Below are positions 11,166 to 24,300 of a stretch of DNA of 64,000 nucleotides, in pieces. The notes beneath the pieces were generated by a model, which did not search any database, was not told where the DNA came from, and was given only the letters and a program-made list of their open reading frames with translations. The DNA lies in the NCBI GenBank assembly GCA_037176725.1, contig JAZBRS010000026.1, positions 97,323,501-97,387,500 on the forward strand. The letters are read 5' to 3'. Source of the DNA: Posidonia oceanica. Its lineage: Eukaryota > Streptophyta > Magnoliopsida > Alismatales > Posidoniaceae. How positions within the stretch are numbered: position 1 is the first letter of the stretch; every line of letters starts with the position of its first letter. The translations under genes and the position numbers were made by a program.

Positions 11166-11849
11166 GAATAAAACCTCGACAAAACCATGCAGATGCAAAT
11201 GCAAAGAGAGAGGATAAGAAAAGCGAAAGGAGAAGCAAACAGTGTGTGTGTGAGAACAGACACTGTTTAAGGGCCACGTAGAGTAGGAGTGAAGACCTAC
11301 AATGGGGAAAATAAGCAAGTGGAGGGATTACCACCGCTTTGTGACTGTTTCCCACTAAACCGCCCCACGATGTGTCTCGCACGCTGCCCAAAGCTCACGG
11401 TGCGATCGGATCGTGGAAAAGGGGGAAGAAAGTCGCAATAAGTGGTGAATCCAGGGGAAACACGACACAAAACACTTGGGAATACGCGAAAGGGGGAGCA
11501 GAATTGATAGATAAGAAGAGGAAGTCCTACTCTACATGTTCGAGGAAACAAAAAGCGAAAACGATGCATGCAATGCAAATAGTATGCAAATGAATGCTGT
11601 GCAGGGGTTCAGTAGGACTTACCTGGAAAATCTGAGGCCTGATCTGAGATCTGCTTGGTCCATGCTGAAGAGCGCTCCGCCGGGGTCGTCCAGGTAGCTT
11701 GTTTGAAAAGATCCAACGGTCGGATTGGAAGATATCCCAGCTTCAAGGTAGAGGGGCCAGAACAAGGGAGAAGAATAGATCTAAGTGTACTGGAGGTCCT
11801 AGGGGTGTGCAAAACAGGTCCTCCCTTGTGAATGGGAGCTAGGAGTGTT

Positions 11850-12840
11850 TAAGTGTGTGCAAAGGATGCAAAATACTAGAATGCAAGAGTGCAATGCATG
11901 CAGAATGCAAGAAAAGGCTTAAGGGTGATTTTTCAGAAAATTGGGGACTTAAATGCAATTTTTGAAAGGATGGGGGTCTAAATGCAAAGGTTTTGAAAAG
12001 TTTGGGGCTTTTGTGCAAGGATTTTGAAAAAAGGAGGGTCTGCATGCAATTTTACAAAAGACAAGGTTTAAAATGCAATTTTCCAAGATGGGCATGCATC
12101 AGGACAAACTTTTGAAATCATGTGGCAAGTTAGAATGCAAATTTGAAATCATTAGGGTCCAAAATGCAATTTTTCCAGCAAAACAGGGGGCTAGTGGGTC
12201 TGGGAATGCAGATGGAGGACCTATATGCAATTTTCCAAACATGTGGGGGCCAAAAATGCAATTTTATAAGCAAAATATGCATTTAAATGATTTTTATAAG
12301 CATGCAGAGGACCTATGTGCAATTTCCAAATCATGCAGGGCCAAAAATGCAATTTTATAAGCAAAATATGCATTTAAATGACTACTGTGCATTGAGGAAT
12401 GACCTATATGCAAAAATCAAAAAGCAAGGGGGAAATAATGCAATGCAGTAAGCAAAAATTGGAAAATAAAAGCTAAATTAACAGGACAGAGGACTAAATT
12501 GCAATTATGGAAAACAATAAGGACCTAAAATGCAATTTTATATGGCAAACTTAGAGCATTAAATCAAATTAATCAACTGCAGGACTAACATGCAATAATC
12601 AAAAGCTGGAAGGCCAGAATCAAATTAATTACTGAAGGAAAGCATAGTAAAAGGACTAACTTGCAAATAAAGAAAACTACATATTTTTCATGCAATTTTA
12701 TTTGGTTTTAATTCAAAATAAAACGGATTTAATCAGATAAAGGACCTGAAAGCAAATAAGCAAGAGCTGGGACCAGAAATGCAATATGCGGTAAAATAGC
12801 CAAGATAGCAGAAAATAAAGGCACAGTAATATTCAGATCG
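11850..12840. repeat. Degenerate short-repeat block in LTR of element A (AATGCAATTT words)
   Basis: About 1 kb in which words such as AAAATGCAATTTT and GGACCTAAATGC recur every 30-60 bp with no coding potential. Equivalent blocks lie in S1 (~20,040-21,050) and S2 (~57,000-58,490). It looks like an old, strongly diverged minisatellite that forms part of the LTR. Confidence 0.75.
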
Positions 12841-14219
12841 TCGACCACTATAGCAGTTGCTACCAGTGGCCGACAGAGGGAGCAAAGGGGGTGCTGGAGC
12901 GGCGTAGACCGGTGGGCGGGCTTCAACAGAGCTCGACGGAGATCGGGCGACGTCCGATGAGGTTCGACGCTGCCTAGAGCAAGCCGGAGGAGTCGCCGGA
13001 GGTCTGCAGACCTCCTCAGACACAGTCCAGGCGGACGAGGCAGTGTCGACGCGATCTGAAGGCTGGAGCATGCTCCTGGGGTCCGTGCGGAGCGGAGACA
13101 CCTGATGGAGCGGCGTTCTGCTGACCGGAGCGACGGGACGTGCAGTGAGGCTGGCCGAAGAAGACAGAGTTGACCCGGCGTTGACTCGACGCAGGAGAGA
13201 GAGAAACCCTAGTCTAAAGGGCGGAGAAGCGAGAGAGGAAGAAGACTAACTTAGGGATGAAGAGAAATACCTGTTCTCGTGGCTGGAGCGTCCTCCCGAC
13301 GTCGGCTGATCCAGAGGTCGACGGTGAGCTCGGTCTGGCTACTGCGGGCGTCTCCGATGGCTTCTGGGCATCCGGTTCTGCTCAGTGCGATGCTCCGGAG
13401 CTTGCTGGATGCTTAGATGCAAGCTTGCAGGCCGGAGGCAGGAGTTGGCTTTTTTGGGTGCCGCTGGTTCTGCCAGAGACGGGGGGAGTGGTCTGTTGCT
13501 CATCGGGCTGAACGGGACCTTCTGGCAGGTAGCTGGGTGTCTGGTGATGGTGTGTGGAGGCCTGAATTGGACAGTGGAGGTCTGTGGAGGGAGTTTGCAG
13601 GTGTGGTGGTTTCGGGCAGAAAAATGGCGTAGGTGTTTGTGGTGGATGGTCGGAGCTGTGATGAGAGTTGGGCTGAAGGCTTGGGTGGTTTAGGAAGGTG
13701 GTGATCTGGTGGATTAGGGGGTGGAGTTTGGGATGAAATGGAGACCTGTGGTGTCGGGAATTTCTGGGAGGAAAGGAGTTGGGTTCTGCTAAGAATTTTG
13801 GGTGTTCGAGGGCGGTTTCTGGAATGGAAAGGCTGAGGGATGGAGGGGCTGTGATGCTGGGATTCTGGGTGAGGTTGGGGGAGGAATTGGGTGCAGTTTA
13901 TGGTCTGGAACCGGTGTTGGTTTCAGTGGGGAGGAAGAGGAGGAAAAGGTCTAAATTTTGCAGAGGAAAGGGAGGAGAATTGCAAGGATTCTGGGTGCTG
14001 GATGCTTTCTCTCTCAGGAGGACGCGAAGAGTGTCGAAGGAGGAGAAGACTTGGAAGTTTTAAGCAGCTGGGGAGGACAGACGCGCGCTGGGATTCAAAT
14101 CCCCACCGGCGGGAGCACTGCTGCTGATGGAGAGGAGGTCGGCGAGAAGACGGGCAGTAAATGCCTTCCCGAAAGGTCCGCTAAGAGAGCTGAAAGAAGA
14201 GAGGGCTGTTGCTGATCTG

Positions 14220-15600
14220 ATGGAGGGGGAAGAAGTTGAATTTGAAAGAAGAGGAGGGAGTTGGTTCGCGGGAGGAGGAAGGGAAATCCGGGGAAGAAGA
14301 AGGAAGAAGAAGAAAGGTGGAATGCAGGCTGAAGGTCGCAGGCCGGGCTGCGCGAAGAAAAAGAAAAAGAAAGAAAAGAAAGAAGGAAGGTGGAACGGGT
14401 CGGACTGGGCCCAGCAGGAGGGAAAAAAGAAAAAGAAAAAAGAAAGGGAGAAATAGAAGGGAAAAAGAGGAGAAATAAATTAGATAAAAATAAAATAAAA
14501 ATAGATAAAAATATTAGAATGATTGTGTTTTAAGTTAGGACCTTGATTAAGTTTTTTAATGATCATTTTTGGTTAGTTAATTAGGTTTAGAGGAATTTTC
14601 GGTTTGATTAGGGTTTTAAGGGTTTTCTTTGTTTTTGATTTGTTTTTTACTTTAATTAAATGTTTGTTAAGCCTTTTAAGTTGTTTTTTTTTAATTATGT
14701 TTTTCTTGTTAAGTACTTGGGATGTTAATTAGGATTTTTTAAAGTTTGCTTTTAAACTAATTAGAGTGGGTTTTAGATTTTTGGATTTTAGTCTTTCTTT
14801 CTTAAGTCTTCTTTGATTTGTTTTTTGATTTTTGTTTGTTAAGCTCTTTTAATATTATTTTTTTTTTAAAATTAAGTTTTCATGTTAAGTTTTTAAGTGT
14901 TTTTGGATTTTTTTAATTGTCTGTTTTTCCTTTTACTTATGTTTTTGAATTACTCTTTTTAAGTTTGTTAAGTTAGGTTTTTCTTTTCCTTAAGTGATTG
15001 TCTTAGTGTGTTTTTTTTTAGTTGTTTTCTCCTCCTTTTTAGGATTTTTTTTTGATTATTTTTTAGTGGGGTTTTTGCTTTTGCTTGTTTTGGTTACATT
15101 TTAGTTTTTTCTTTGATTTTACAGCATTTTCTTTTGGTTTGTTTTGCATTTTTTAGCTTGCATTCTTGGTTTTCCATTTTGGCTAGATTTAGTTGGGTTT
15201 AGGTTTTTAATTGTTTGTTTAATGTTTTTAATTATTTTTCTTAGGGTTTTGGTTTGTTTTCCTTTTGTTTTAGAGTTTTGGAGGTTTTTAAGGGTTTTTT
15301 AGGGACTTAGTAAAAGAAAGAAAAAGAAAAGGAGAAGGAGGAGGAAAAGGGAGAAGAGGAGGAATAAAGGGGAAAGAGAGGAGTTGAAAGAAAATAATTC
15401 TTTGAAAGTTAGAGAAAATGCTAAAAATAAGATAAAAATTGGAATAAGATTGAGAAGAGATAGATGCACAAGGGGGGCCCACAGCCAGGCAAGAAAAAAG
15501 GAGAGAAGGGGATGAAGAGAAGGAGGATAATCAGGAGAGAGAGAGGAGAGAGAAAAGAATAATCCTGGAGAGAGAAAACGATAATTTGGGTAAATGGAGG
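14220..15600. repeat. Purine-rich, T-rich and GA-rich low-complexity segments in LTR of element A
   Basis: 14,220-14,470 is almost pure A/G (GAAGAAGAAAGG-type). 14,480-15,300 is T-rich with TTTAATTAAGT-like words. 15,300-15,600 is again GA-rich. S1 shows the same order at 22,740-22,870, 22,880-23,680 and 23,680-23,960, so the arrangement is part of the LTR and not a local artefact. Confidence 0.8.
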
Positions 15601-15997
15601 GTTTAAAGGTTTTGAAAAGGGGTGAAAATTGGGGAATGTGTAGCCTAGGGTCTCTAGTGTTGGTCCTAGCACTTTGGTTTAGTTTTGAGAAAGTTTTGGA
15701 AGGTTTTTGAGGTGTAGAAAAGGGGTAGTTTTACCTAGGTTTTCTAGGGTTTTTGGGAATGGTTTCGGGTTGAAAATTTCTAAGTGTTTGGGTAGGTTTG
15801 CTAAGTAGGGGGTGATGGGTTTTCCTATGGTTTTTGGGTAAGCTTTTGGTTTGGGAAATAGGTGTAGGCTTAGGTCGAGTTAGGCTTGATTTGAGGAGAA
15901 AGATGAAAAAGGTTGTGGTTGTTTTGACCTAGGTTTAGATCCAGAAGTCACCAGAAGGTCCCAATTGGTTCAAGCCTGTCACAATGGGGTGTCAACA

Positions 15998-16440
15998 CTA
16001 CCCAACCCCTGTTTTCATTTTCGCACCTTGCCTTTGCATCATTTTCCTTGCCTTTGCTTTGTTTTCCACGCCCTTGCATCATTTTCCGTGCCTTTGCATC
16101 ATTTTCCGTGCTTTTGCATCGTTTTCCGTGCCTGCTTTTGCTTTATCCCTTGCATGTCGTTTGCATTGCCTAGTTTCCCCTGCAGTTTTGTTTTATCGCT
16201 CGCATTTGCATTAGGGTTATGATGCTTACTGCCTAGGAGTTCTCACGAGCTAGGGTTCGCCTAGTTCGGAACACTAGCAGCTTTGCTGAGCACATAGATA
16301 GCACGTTTATTTCCCATGCATGGTAAGCAGACATTCATTGCATTTAGGCATTAGGCTAGCATTTCCCTGCATTAGCGTGCGAGATTGCCTAAGAAAGACC
16401 AACTCTTGGACATATCGGTGGTGCCTAACACCTTCCCCGT
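15998..16440 (+). repeat. Element B 5' LTR, 3' portion (truncated at both sides)
   Basis: It aligns with 32,478-32,928 of B's 3' LTR. Shared sequence includes CCCTGTTTTCATTTTCGCAC, the ~20-bp TTTTCCGTGCCTTTGCATCG repeats and the start of the conserved core (AAGAAAGACC ... CTAACACCTTCCCC). The left edge is the insertion point of A. On the right the LTR end and the primer site are missing: the sequence passes at ~16,440 straight into leader sequence, a deletion of about 350 bp of LTR plus the primer site and the first part of the leader. Confidence 0.88.
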
Positions 16441-17446
16441 GTTTATTTACTTGCTTTATGCCATGATTGCCTGCGCTGCTTTATCTTCCTGCATCACATG
16501 CCTAAATACTTGCTTGGAGCACTATGCATGCTTTTTGTGTGATATGTGTTTTGTTTTACACAAATACTATGTCACCATGCACACACATACCATGCATACT
16601 TGCTTTTGACATGATAAGTGCTTCCTTTTCACTATCATGACCACATACACTTGCACATGCCATGCCCATGCTTTTTGACTTGTTGTGTGAATTGCTTGCA
16701 TGCCATGACTTCTTGTTTTTCTCCCATTCGCATATGCCATGCCTAGGATAGTAGAAACTTGCTTGCTTCCCTCTTGTTTAATATAAAAGCCACAATAAAT
16801 CCAAGCAATAACATCTAAGCACAACTAGAGCCAAAACTTGCAATTTTTTCCCCTTAGTTAATAAAACGCAAGTAAAACACCCTAAAGCATTCGCATTAGC
16901 ATTTTAGAAAGCATGCATTCTTCTCATCTGAGTCAACCCATAGTTTTGTGAAGGATGGTCCCGGCCTCTTGCCCCCAACGCTTTGGCGTGGTGCAAGTCA
17001 GTCGGTCAGTCCCCCCTTGTCCAAGGGTCGTGTCGGTGCTATTGGAGGGTACCACCCATGCTTCTAGCAGGGTCGAGGCCACCAATGCACCACCCGTTAT
17101 ACCTGAGCCTTAGCAGGGTCGAGACGGGAGCCTTTTTCCTGACCTGGAGTCTGCATAATCCCATTACCCCTGAGTGCGTCCTGGTAGGTTATCTACTCAG
17201 GACATGCATGGTGAGAGAGCGCATATTAAGGCATTCATCTGCATCATGCCACCCCTAATAACTCTCTTTTGCATCCAACCTCTAACGCATTTATCGATTT
17301 TGCAGGTAGGTGCGGGTTCCTCCAGCTAGGATCCTGAGCGTCCCTCTCTGTCTCTGAGCTGTCTGTCGCCTGCAACAGCAGCTCACCCTAGGTCTTGTGT
17401 CCCTGTCTTCAGCCACAGACCTGTTTGCTTTTGCTCACCGTCCACT
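16441..17446 (+). other. Element B leader
   Basis: Homologous to the leaders of A and C: it shares the TCAGTCCCCCCTTGTC-like and GTCGTGTCGG words at ~17,010-17,035 and the ACCACCCATGC stretch. No credible ORF. The primer site is lost with the deletion at its left end. Confidence 0.75.
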
Positions 17447-18361
17447 ATGGCCCAGTATACCGGTGAGCCCCCTTCCTCTTTGGCGTTAGGGGAGATACCG
17501 ACTTCAGCCTCTCCTTCTCCTGCTTTGACATCCCCTGTCTCCTCTCCACTTCTGGTGCAATTGACTTCCCAGCCCCTTTATCTAGATCAAGGGTCGACCC
17601 TAGTTGACCTGGAGCTTGTCACCGAGTCTACCACGGTGACCGCCACTCGGGCTCTAGGAGCGTCGCCTTCTGTTCCATCCCAGGGCCTTCCCGTCTCGGG
17701 AATCCAACCTTCTGTGGCTGCCTCTTGCATAGGATCCACTCCTATTGCTTCCTTGGTTTCCGTGCCCCCTTGGCGGACACCACTTTGCGTCCCGACTCGT
17801 CGGTTGATGCTTTCTCTGCCTCGCAAGCACAGCGTTTATTGGCTAAGCCCGATAGGCTGCAAAGCATGGCTCTCGCACTCGACCCGACTGTGGCCTGCTC
17901 TTCCGGCCCAACCCCTGAGTTTCCGGTGCCACCTTCTGTAGCACTACAGGCGCACTACACTGCACCTCCGCCCTTTCCATCGCCCCAGCTCCTCACAGCT
18001 CCAGCGATGGGGGCGCATTATCGGCCTCCTGCACCTGCACAGCACTTTGCACAGCATGCAACTCCTTCTTCTAGTGGCCAGTCTTTTGGATTGGCAGTGG
18101 CACAGCACCCCTCAGGCCCGTTGCCCAGCACTGTGCCAGTGCAACAGCTGCTGCTCCCTCGCACTGCACCTTACACTACACAGCATATTATCTATCCATC
18201 TTCCTTGCATCAGATTCAGGCTCCTGCATACATAGCACCGCACTTTGCACCCTCGCACGGGTATGCTGGCCCTCACGCTACGACACCAGGTGGCGTGACG
18301 GTGGATCTGGAGGAGCGCTCCCACGCGACCTGCATAGCATACGTGGTCCCGGCCTCTGCTA

Positions 18362-18366
18362 CACAA
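18362..18366 (+). repeat. Target-site duplication CACAA, left copy (S1)
   Basis: CACAA immediately precedes the S1 end TGTAGTAATCCC. The identical 5 bp follow S1's other end at 24,368-24,372. Confidence 0.93.
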
Positions 18367-21300
18367 TGTAGTAATCCCAATCGGAATCAGGCTTACTATT
18401 AGCAACGATTGATCCGAGGAAGAGGCTCAACTCGAAAACACTTAAAATCGAGGAGAAAAGAGGAAGATAAGACAAATCAGAGTCGCCACCATGTCTATTA
18501 ACGGAAGACAAGGAAAATCGGGGGAAATGCGTGGATTAAACACGCAAATCCAAGCAAGAAATGCAAAGCAAAGCAATGCAAAAGAAAACAAATGCAAATA
18601 CATGCAAATGAGATGACTCTAGCCTAGGATAAGGGCGATATGGTCATTGCGGGCCAAAAGACTAGGCAAGGACTCCTATTACGCGCGGGGAAGGTGTTAG
18701 GCACCCCCGACACGCCCGGGAATCGGTCTTTCTAGGCTTACGCTCGCATACGCAGGGAAATGCAGATCTGGATGCCTATGTGCCTATGAATGCCTAAATG
18801 AATGCTCAAGGTGTGCTCTAAGTGGAGAGAATGCAAAGCAGGGAATTAAACGTGCTCTCTAAGTGCTCAGCCGCACTGTCCGTGCTCCGAACTAGGCAAA
18901 ACCTGGCTCGTGAGAACTCCAGGCAGTAAGCATCACAGCCCTATAAGCAAATGCAAGCGAAAAAGCAAAACAACGGCAAAACCATGCAATGCGATCGACA
19001 TGCAAGAGAAAACGACGTAAAATGCGCAAAACAAGGCAAGAAACGAAAACGGCAAGCGAAACGGTGCAAAAAGACAAGACGGGCACGCAAAACGGTGCCA
19101 AAAAACAAAGCGGGCACGTGAAACGGTGCTAAAAGCGAAGCGAGCACGCAAAACGGTGCCGAAAACTAAGCGGGCAGGCAAAACAGTGCCAAAAACAAAG
19201 CAGGCACGCAAAACGGTGCCAAAAGCAAAGCGGGCATGCAAAACAGTGCCGAAAACGAAGCGGGCACGCAAAACAGTGCCAAAAGTGAAGCGAGCACGCA
19301 AAATGGTGCCGAAAGACGGAATAAAACCACGGCAAAACCATGCAGATGCAAATGCAAAGAGAGAGGATAAGAAAAGCGAAAGGAGAAGCAAACAGTGCGT
19401 GTGTGAGAACAGACACTGTTTAAGGGCCACGCAGAGTAGGTGTGAAGACCTACATTGGGGAGAATAAGCAAGTGGGGGGATTACCACTGTTTTGTGACTG
19501 TTTCCCACTAAACCGCCCCACGATGTGTCTCGCACGCTGCCCAAAGCTCGCGGCGCGATCGGATCGTGGAAAAGGGGGAAGAAAGTCGCAATAAGTGGTG
19601 AATCCAGGGGAAACGCAACACAAAACACTTGGGAATACGCGAAAAGAGGAACGGGATTGATAGATAAGAAGAGGAAGTCCTATTCTACATGATCGAGGAA
19701 ACAAAAAGCGAAAACGATGCATGCAATGCAAATGGTATGCAAATGAATGCTATGCAGGGGTTCAGGAGGACTTACCTAGAAAATCTGAGGCCTGATCTGA
19801 AATCTGCTTGGTCCATGCTGAAGAGCGCTCCGCTGGGGTCGTCCGGGTAGCTTATTTGAGAAGATCCAACAGCCGGATTGAAAGATATCGCAGCTTCAAG
19901 GCAGGAGGACTAGAACAGGGGAGAAGAGCAGATCTAAGTGTTCAGGAGAGCCTAAGGGTGTGCAAAAGGTCCTCCCAGGTGAATGGGAGCTAAGGGGGCT
20001 TTAGTGTGTGCAAAAGATGCTAAATGCAAAGCTAAATAGATGCAAGATGCATGCAAGAAGCAAGAAAAGACAAGAAGGGAGAATTTTTAAAAAAGGAGTT
20101 CAAATGTCATTTTTTAAAAAGAAAGGGATCTAAAAGAGCAATTCTGAAAAAGTATGTGATCTACAGGCAGGGGTTTTGAAAACAGGAGGAGACAGAGGGC
20201 AATTTTGCAAAGGATGGGTTAAAAAACAATACTTAAAGGAGGATATGCATCAGAAGAAGTTTTGAAAGCAAATGGCAATTGGAAGGCAATTTTGTAAAAG
20301 TTTGGGGTCTAAAATGCAATTTTTCCAGAAAACAGGGTTCCAGGGAGTCTGGGAATGCAAGTGGAGGGCCTACATGCAATTTTGCAAACATGGGAGCTAA
20401 AATGCAATTTTAAGGGCAAAACAGGCATTTTAAATGATTTTAAAAGGATGCAAAGGACCTATGTGTCATTTTTAAATCATGCAAGGTCAAAAATGCAATT
20501 TAATATGCAAAATATGCTCTAAAATCATGGTCTGTGGACTGACATGCAATTTTTAAAAGATGTAGGGGAAAAAATGCAATGTAATATGCAAAAATGCATG
20601 CAAAATGATTACTGTGCATTTAAATGGACCTATATGCAAAAATGAGAAAGCAGGAGGTAAAATATGCAATGCATCAACCAAAAATTAAAATCAGAACCTA
20701 AGTTACTACAGTGCATGGGATTTAAATGCAAAAACAGTAAAACATAGGGTTCCAGAATGCAATATGATAAGGCAAAATTAAGGCATTTAAATTAAATGAT
20801 CTACTGCAGGACCTATATGCAATAATTGAAAACAGGAGGGCTAAAGCATAAATTTTTATAACTAAAAAGCACAGTAAACGGACTGGATTGCAAATATAGA
20901 AAAGCACAGATATTTAATGCAATTTAGCATGATTCTAAATCAAAAACATAGCAGCTTAAATGATATAAGGATCAGAACGCAAAAATAAGAAAACTTAAGT
21001 TAAACATGCAATATTTACCTAAAAAACTATACTAATGCAAAAATAAAGCTACAGTAATGGCCGGCGGAGATGAGCACTGTAGCAGTGAGCTACCAGAGCT
21101 CGCGACCGCCGGCATAGGGAGGCTGGGGGCGCACTGTCGGGCGGAGGAGTCGATCTCGGAGCTGACGGAGGCAGGGCGGCGGTCGGCGGAGGACGGCATG
21201 GCCTGGAACGCACCGGAGCGCTCGCTGGAGCTCTGCAGGGGTTCAGTAGGCTCGTCCGGCCGCTCGACGCAGCGACGCTGCATTCTATGGGCCAGAGGGG

Positions 21301-24300
21301 CTTCCCGAAGTCCGTGCGTAGCTGAGGGGAGCGCAGGAGGCGTGTTCCGCTGGCTGGAGCGTCGTGACGTCCGGAGAACGTCGCCGGAGAAGACGATCTG
21401 ACTGGCGAGCAGCATCGGAGCAGGAGGGCCGAAAAAGCGATTCTAAAGAGCGGAGGAGCAGCAGAGGAAGAAGAGGAAGCTAAGGGTGGAAGAGCTTACC
21501 TTTCTCTGCATCTGAAACGTCCACCCGACCTCAGCAGTTCTGGAGCTGGTCGGCGGCATTCGTCCGGTCGCCGCGGTGGTCGTCAGCTGCTCGCGGAGGT
21601 CTGGATCTTCTCAGGGTGATCTTCCGGTGCTTCCCGATCGGTTAGACAGATGCTTCAGAGCTTGGAGAGAGATCTGGAGTTTTTGGGTTCAGAGGATGCT
21701 GCCGGAGGTGGGGGGCTTTGTTTGCTGCTCGTCGGACCTGATGGAGCCTTCCGGGAGGTAGCTGGAGGTTCGGGGAGTGGATCTAGATGGCTGAATTGGT
21801 TTTCTGGAGGCAGTGGAGAGGGATTGAAGGTGGGTCTGATCTCTGGACAGAAGGAGACACAGGTGTTTGTGGTGAAGCTTGTGGTCTGTGGTGGGACAGG
21901 AGGTTGATGGTCGGGTGCTTTGGAAAGGTGGAGGTCAGGCGGATTTCTGGGTGGATTTTGGGAAGAAGCTGCGGGCTGTGGTGAAGGCGATTGTGGAGGG
22001 ATCAGTGTTGGGTTGCTGGGTGGAGTGTCGGGTGATCTGAAGGTGTTTTATGTGGTGGAAAGGCAGTGGGATGGTGAAGGAAGATGGCTGGTTGCTGGGC
22101 GAGTTTGGGGGAGCAATTGGGAGAGGGATGAAGGCTCGGAAGGGTGTTGGGTTATTGGAAAAAGAAGAGGAAGGCTTGCTGTAGATTTCAGAGGGAAAAG
22201 GAGAAGGATTTGGGTGGGGAAGGCTCTGGAATTGGTGGCCTCTCTCCAGGATGCCAAGAACTCCCTCAGACTCTCTCTTCTTGCTCTCTCTTTTCTGGAA
22301 TTGGAGGGTGAAGAGGAAGAAGAAAGGAGGTCGCTCAGGTGGAGAAAGTTCTGAATTCTGCTCTCTGGGGTTGCTCTCTCTGGTTTCTCTCTGGGTTTTC
22401 TAACTGATCTTGCTCTCACTGCCAACTGATGATGGTTGCTGATGGACGAAGGTTTATATGAGGAGGAGGCCGGCTACTGGCATGCTGGAAGCTTTTGAAT
22501 TCAACCGGCGACACTGCAGCAGACGCGATGAATGTCGGTGAGTCGACCGGCATTCAATGCCTCCGGGAAAGACGCTGAGATGGAGGAGAAGTGGCGAGCT
22601 CTGTAGGATGACATGATGGAAGGCTTGAATTTCAAACGAAGGAGGGAGAGCTGTAGCAGGCCACTCGCGGGAGAAAGCTGAGAAACATAGCGAAGGTTGA
22701 GGAAGAAGAAGGGTGGAAATGGCTGGGCCGGGCCGCGAGCGAAAGAAAAAAGGAAAAGAAAAATAAAAAGAAGGAGAGGAACGGGCTGATGGGCCCAGCA
22801 AGGAAAATGAGAAAAAAGAAAAATAAGAAGAAAGAAAGGAAGAGAGGGAAAAGAAGAGAAATAAAATAGGAAAAAATAAATTAAAAATAAGTAAAAATAT
22901 CAGAGTGATTGTGTTGTGAGTTAGGATTTTAATTAGATTTTTTTTAATGACTGTTTTGGGTTAATTAGTGTGTTTTGGGCTTGATTAGGGTTTTAAGGCT
23001 TTCTTTTGTTTTTAATTTGTTTTCCACTTGATTAAGTGTTTGTTAAACCCTTTTAAATTGCTTTTAAAATTGTGTTTTTCTTGTTAAGCATTTAGGATAT
23101 TAATTAAGATTTTTTAGGATTTATTTTTAGGTTAATTAGAATGGGTTTTGGGCTTTTTAGTTTTAGTCCTTTTAGGGTTTTCTTTCTTAAGTCTTTTGAG
23201 TTATGTTTGATTTTTATTTGTTAATTTTTCTTGATGTTTTTTAGTTAGGTTTCTCTTGTCTGATTAAGTGTTTTTAAGTCTTTTTAATGTGTTTCTCATT
23301 TTCTTTTTAATTAAGTTCTTAAATTGTTTTTCTTATGTTTGTTAAGTTAAGCCTTTTTTCCTTCATTAATTGTTTATCCTAGTGTTTTTAATTGTTTTGC
23401 TTCTTTTTAGAATTTGCTTTTTAATTATTTTGATGGGGTTTTCGCTTTTGGTGGGTTTTGATTTTGTTTTAGTTTTTTTCCTTGATTTTACGGTATTTTC
23501 TTTTGGTTTGTTTTGCATTTTTTAGTTTGCATGCTTGATTTTCTTTTTAGCTTGATTTAATTAGGTTTAAGTTTTTAATTGTTTGTTTAATGTTTTTAAA
23601 TTGCTTTTCTTAGAGTTCTGATTTGTTTCTCTTATGTTTTGGAGTTTTACAGATTTTTTAGGGCTTTTTATGGATTTTAGCAAAAGAAAGAAAAGGAAAA
23701 GAGAAGGAGGAAGGAAATGGAAAAAGGGAGAAATAAAAGGGAAAGAGATGAGTTGGAGGAAAATGATTTTTTAAAATTCAGGGAAAAAGCTAAAAATAAA
23801 GTAAAAATAGGAATAAGATAGAGAAGGGATAGAAGCACAAAGAGGGCCCACAGCCAGGCAGGAAAAAGGGCAAGAAGGGGATGAAAAGAGAGATGATAAT
23901 CAGGAGAGAGAGAGGAGAGAGAAAATGATAATCCCGGAGAGAGAAAAGGATAATTAGGGCAAATGAAGGTCTTAAAGGTCTTGGAATGGGATGAAAGTTG
24001 GAGAGTGGGTAGTCTAGGATTTGAGGAGCTGGCTCTGAAGTTTTGATTTGATTCTGAGAAGGTTTTAGAGGGGTTTCAAGGTGTAGAAAAAGGGGAGTTT
24101 CACCTAGGTTTTCTAGGGTTTTTGGGAATGGTCTTGGGTTGGAAATTTCTAGGTTCTTGGGTAGGTTTGCTAAGTGGGTGCTGGTGGGTTTTCCTATGGA
24201 TTTTGGTCAGGTTTTGAGTTTGGGAAGAGGGGTAAAGGCTTAGGTCAAGTTTGCTTGGTTTTGAAGGGTAAAGAAGAGGATTAGAGTTTGGGTTTAGGTT

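Larger units (their letters stand above)
1..15997 (-). mobile_element. Element A: Tat/Ogre-like Ty3/gypsy retrotransposon, truncated by window edge
   Basis: Read on the minus strand the order is 5' LTR (10,204-15,997), tRNA-Arg primer site, 1.4-kb leader, gag, protease, linker, reverse transcriptase, RNase H, second RNase H, integrase. The 3' region and 3' LTR are off the left edge. Two RNase H domains, integrase after RNase H and the tRNA-Arg primer site are known traits of the plant Tat lineage. A is inserted into the 5' LTR of element B: the sequence from 15,998 continues a plus-strand LTR that is unbroken in B's 3' LTR around 32,478. The 5 bp right of A are CTACC and B's 3' LTR has CTACT there; the left duplicate is outside the window. 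Gag-pol is one reading frame broken by at least six stops and a frameshift, so A is not autonomous now. Confidence 0.93.
10204..15997 (-). repeat. Element A 5' LTR (5,794 bp)
   Basis: The plus strand begins TGTAGTAATCCC and ends GGGGTGTCAACA, so in element sense it runs TGTTGACACCCC to GATTACTACA with TG...CA ends. The right end abuts interrupted B LTR sequence. S1 (18,367-24,367) is the same LTR type, about 90% identical by eye in the first 400 bp. On the plus strand the order is: conserved core (~10,490-10,585); 30-bp minisatellite (~10,870-11,165); a conserved 400-bp block (~11,240-11,640); repeats of the word AATGCAATTT (~11,850-12,840); a GC-rich stretch to ~14,220; a purine tract (14,220-14,470); a T-rich 800 bp (14,480-15,300); a GA-rich segment to 15,600. 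Many long ORFs occur here but none is conserved between copies. Confidence 0.93.

Noticed and set aside
10786..11391. 200-aa Ala/Phe/Leu-rich ORF with internal peptide repeats (minus strand)
   Set aside because: It is the translation of the 30-bp LTR minisatellite, which stays open in several frames on both strands. The same happens at 18,933-19,628.
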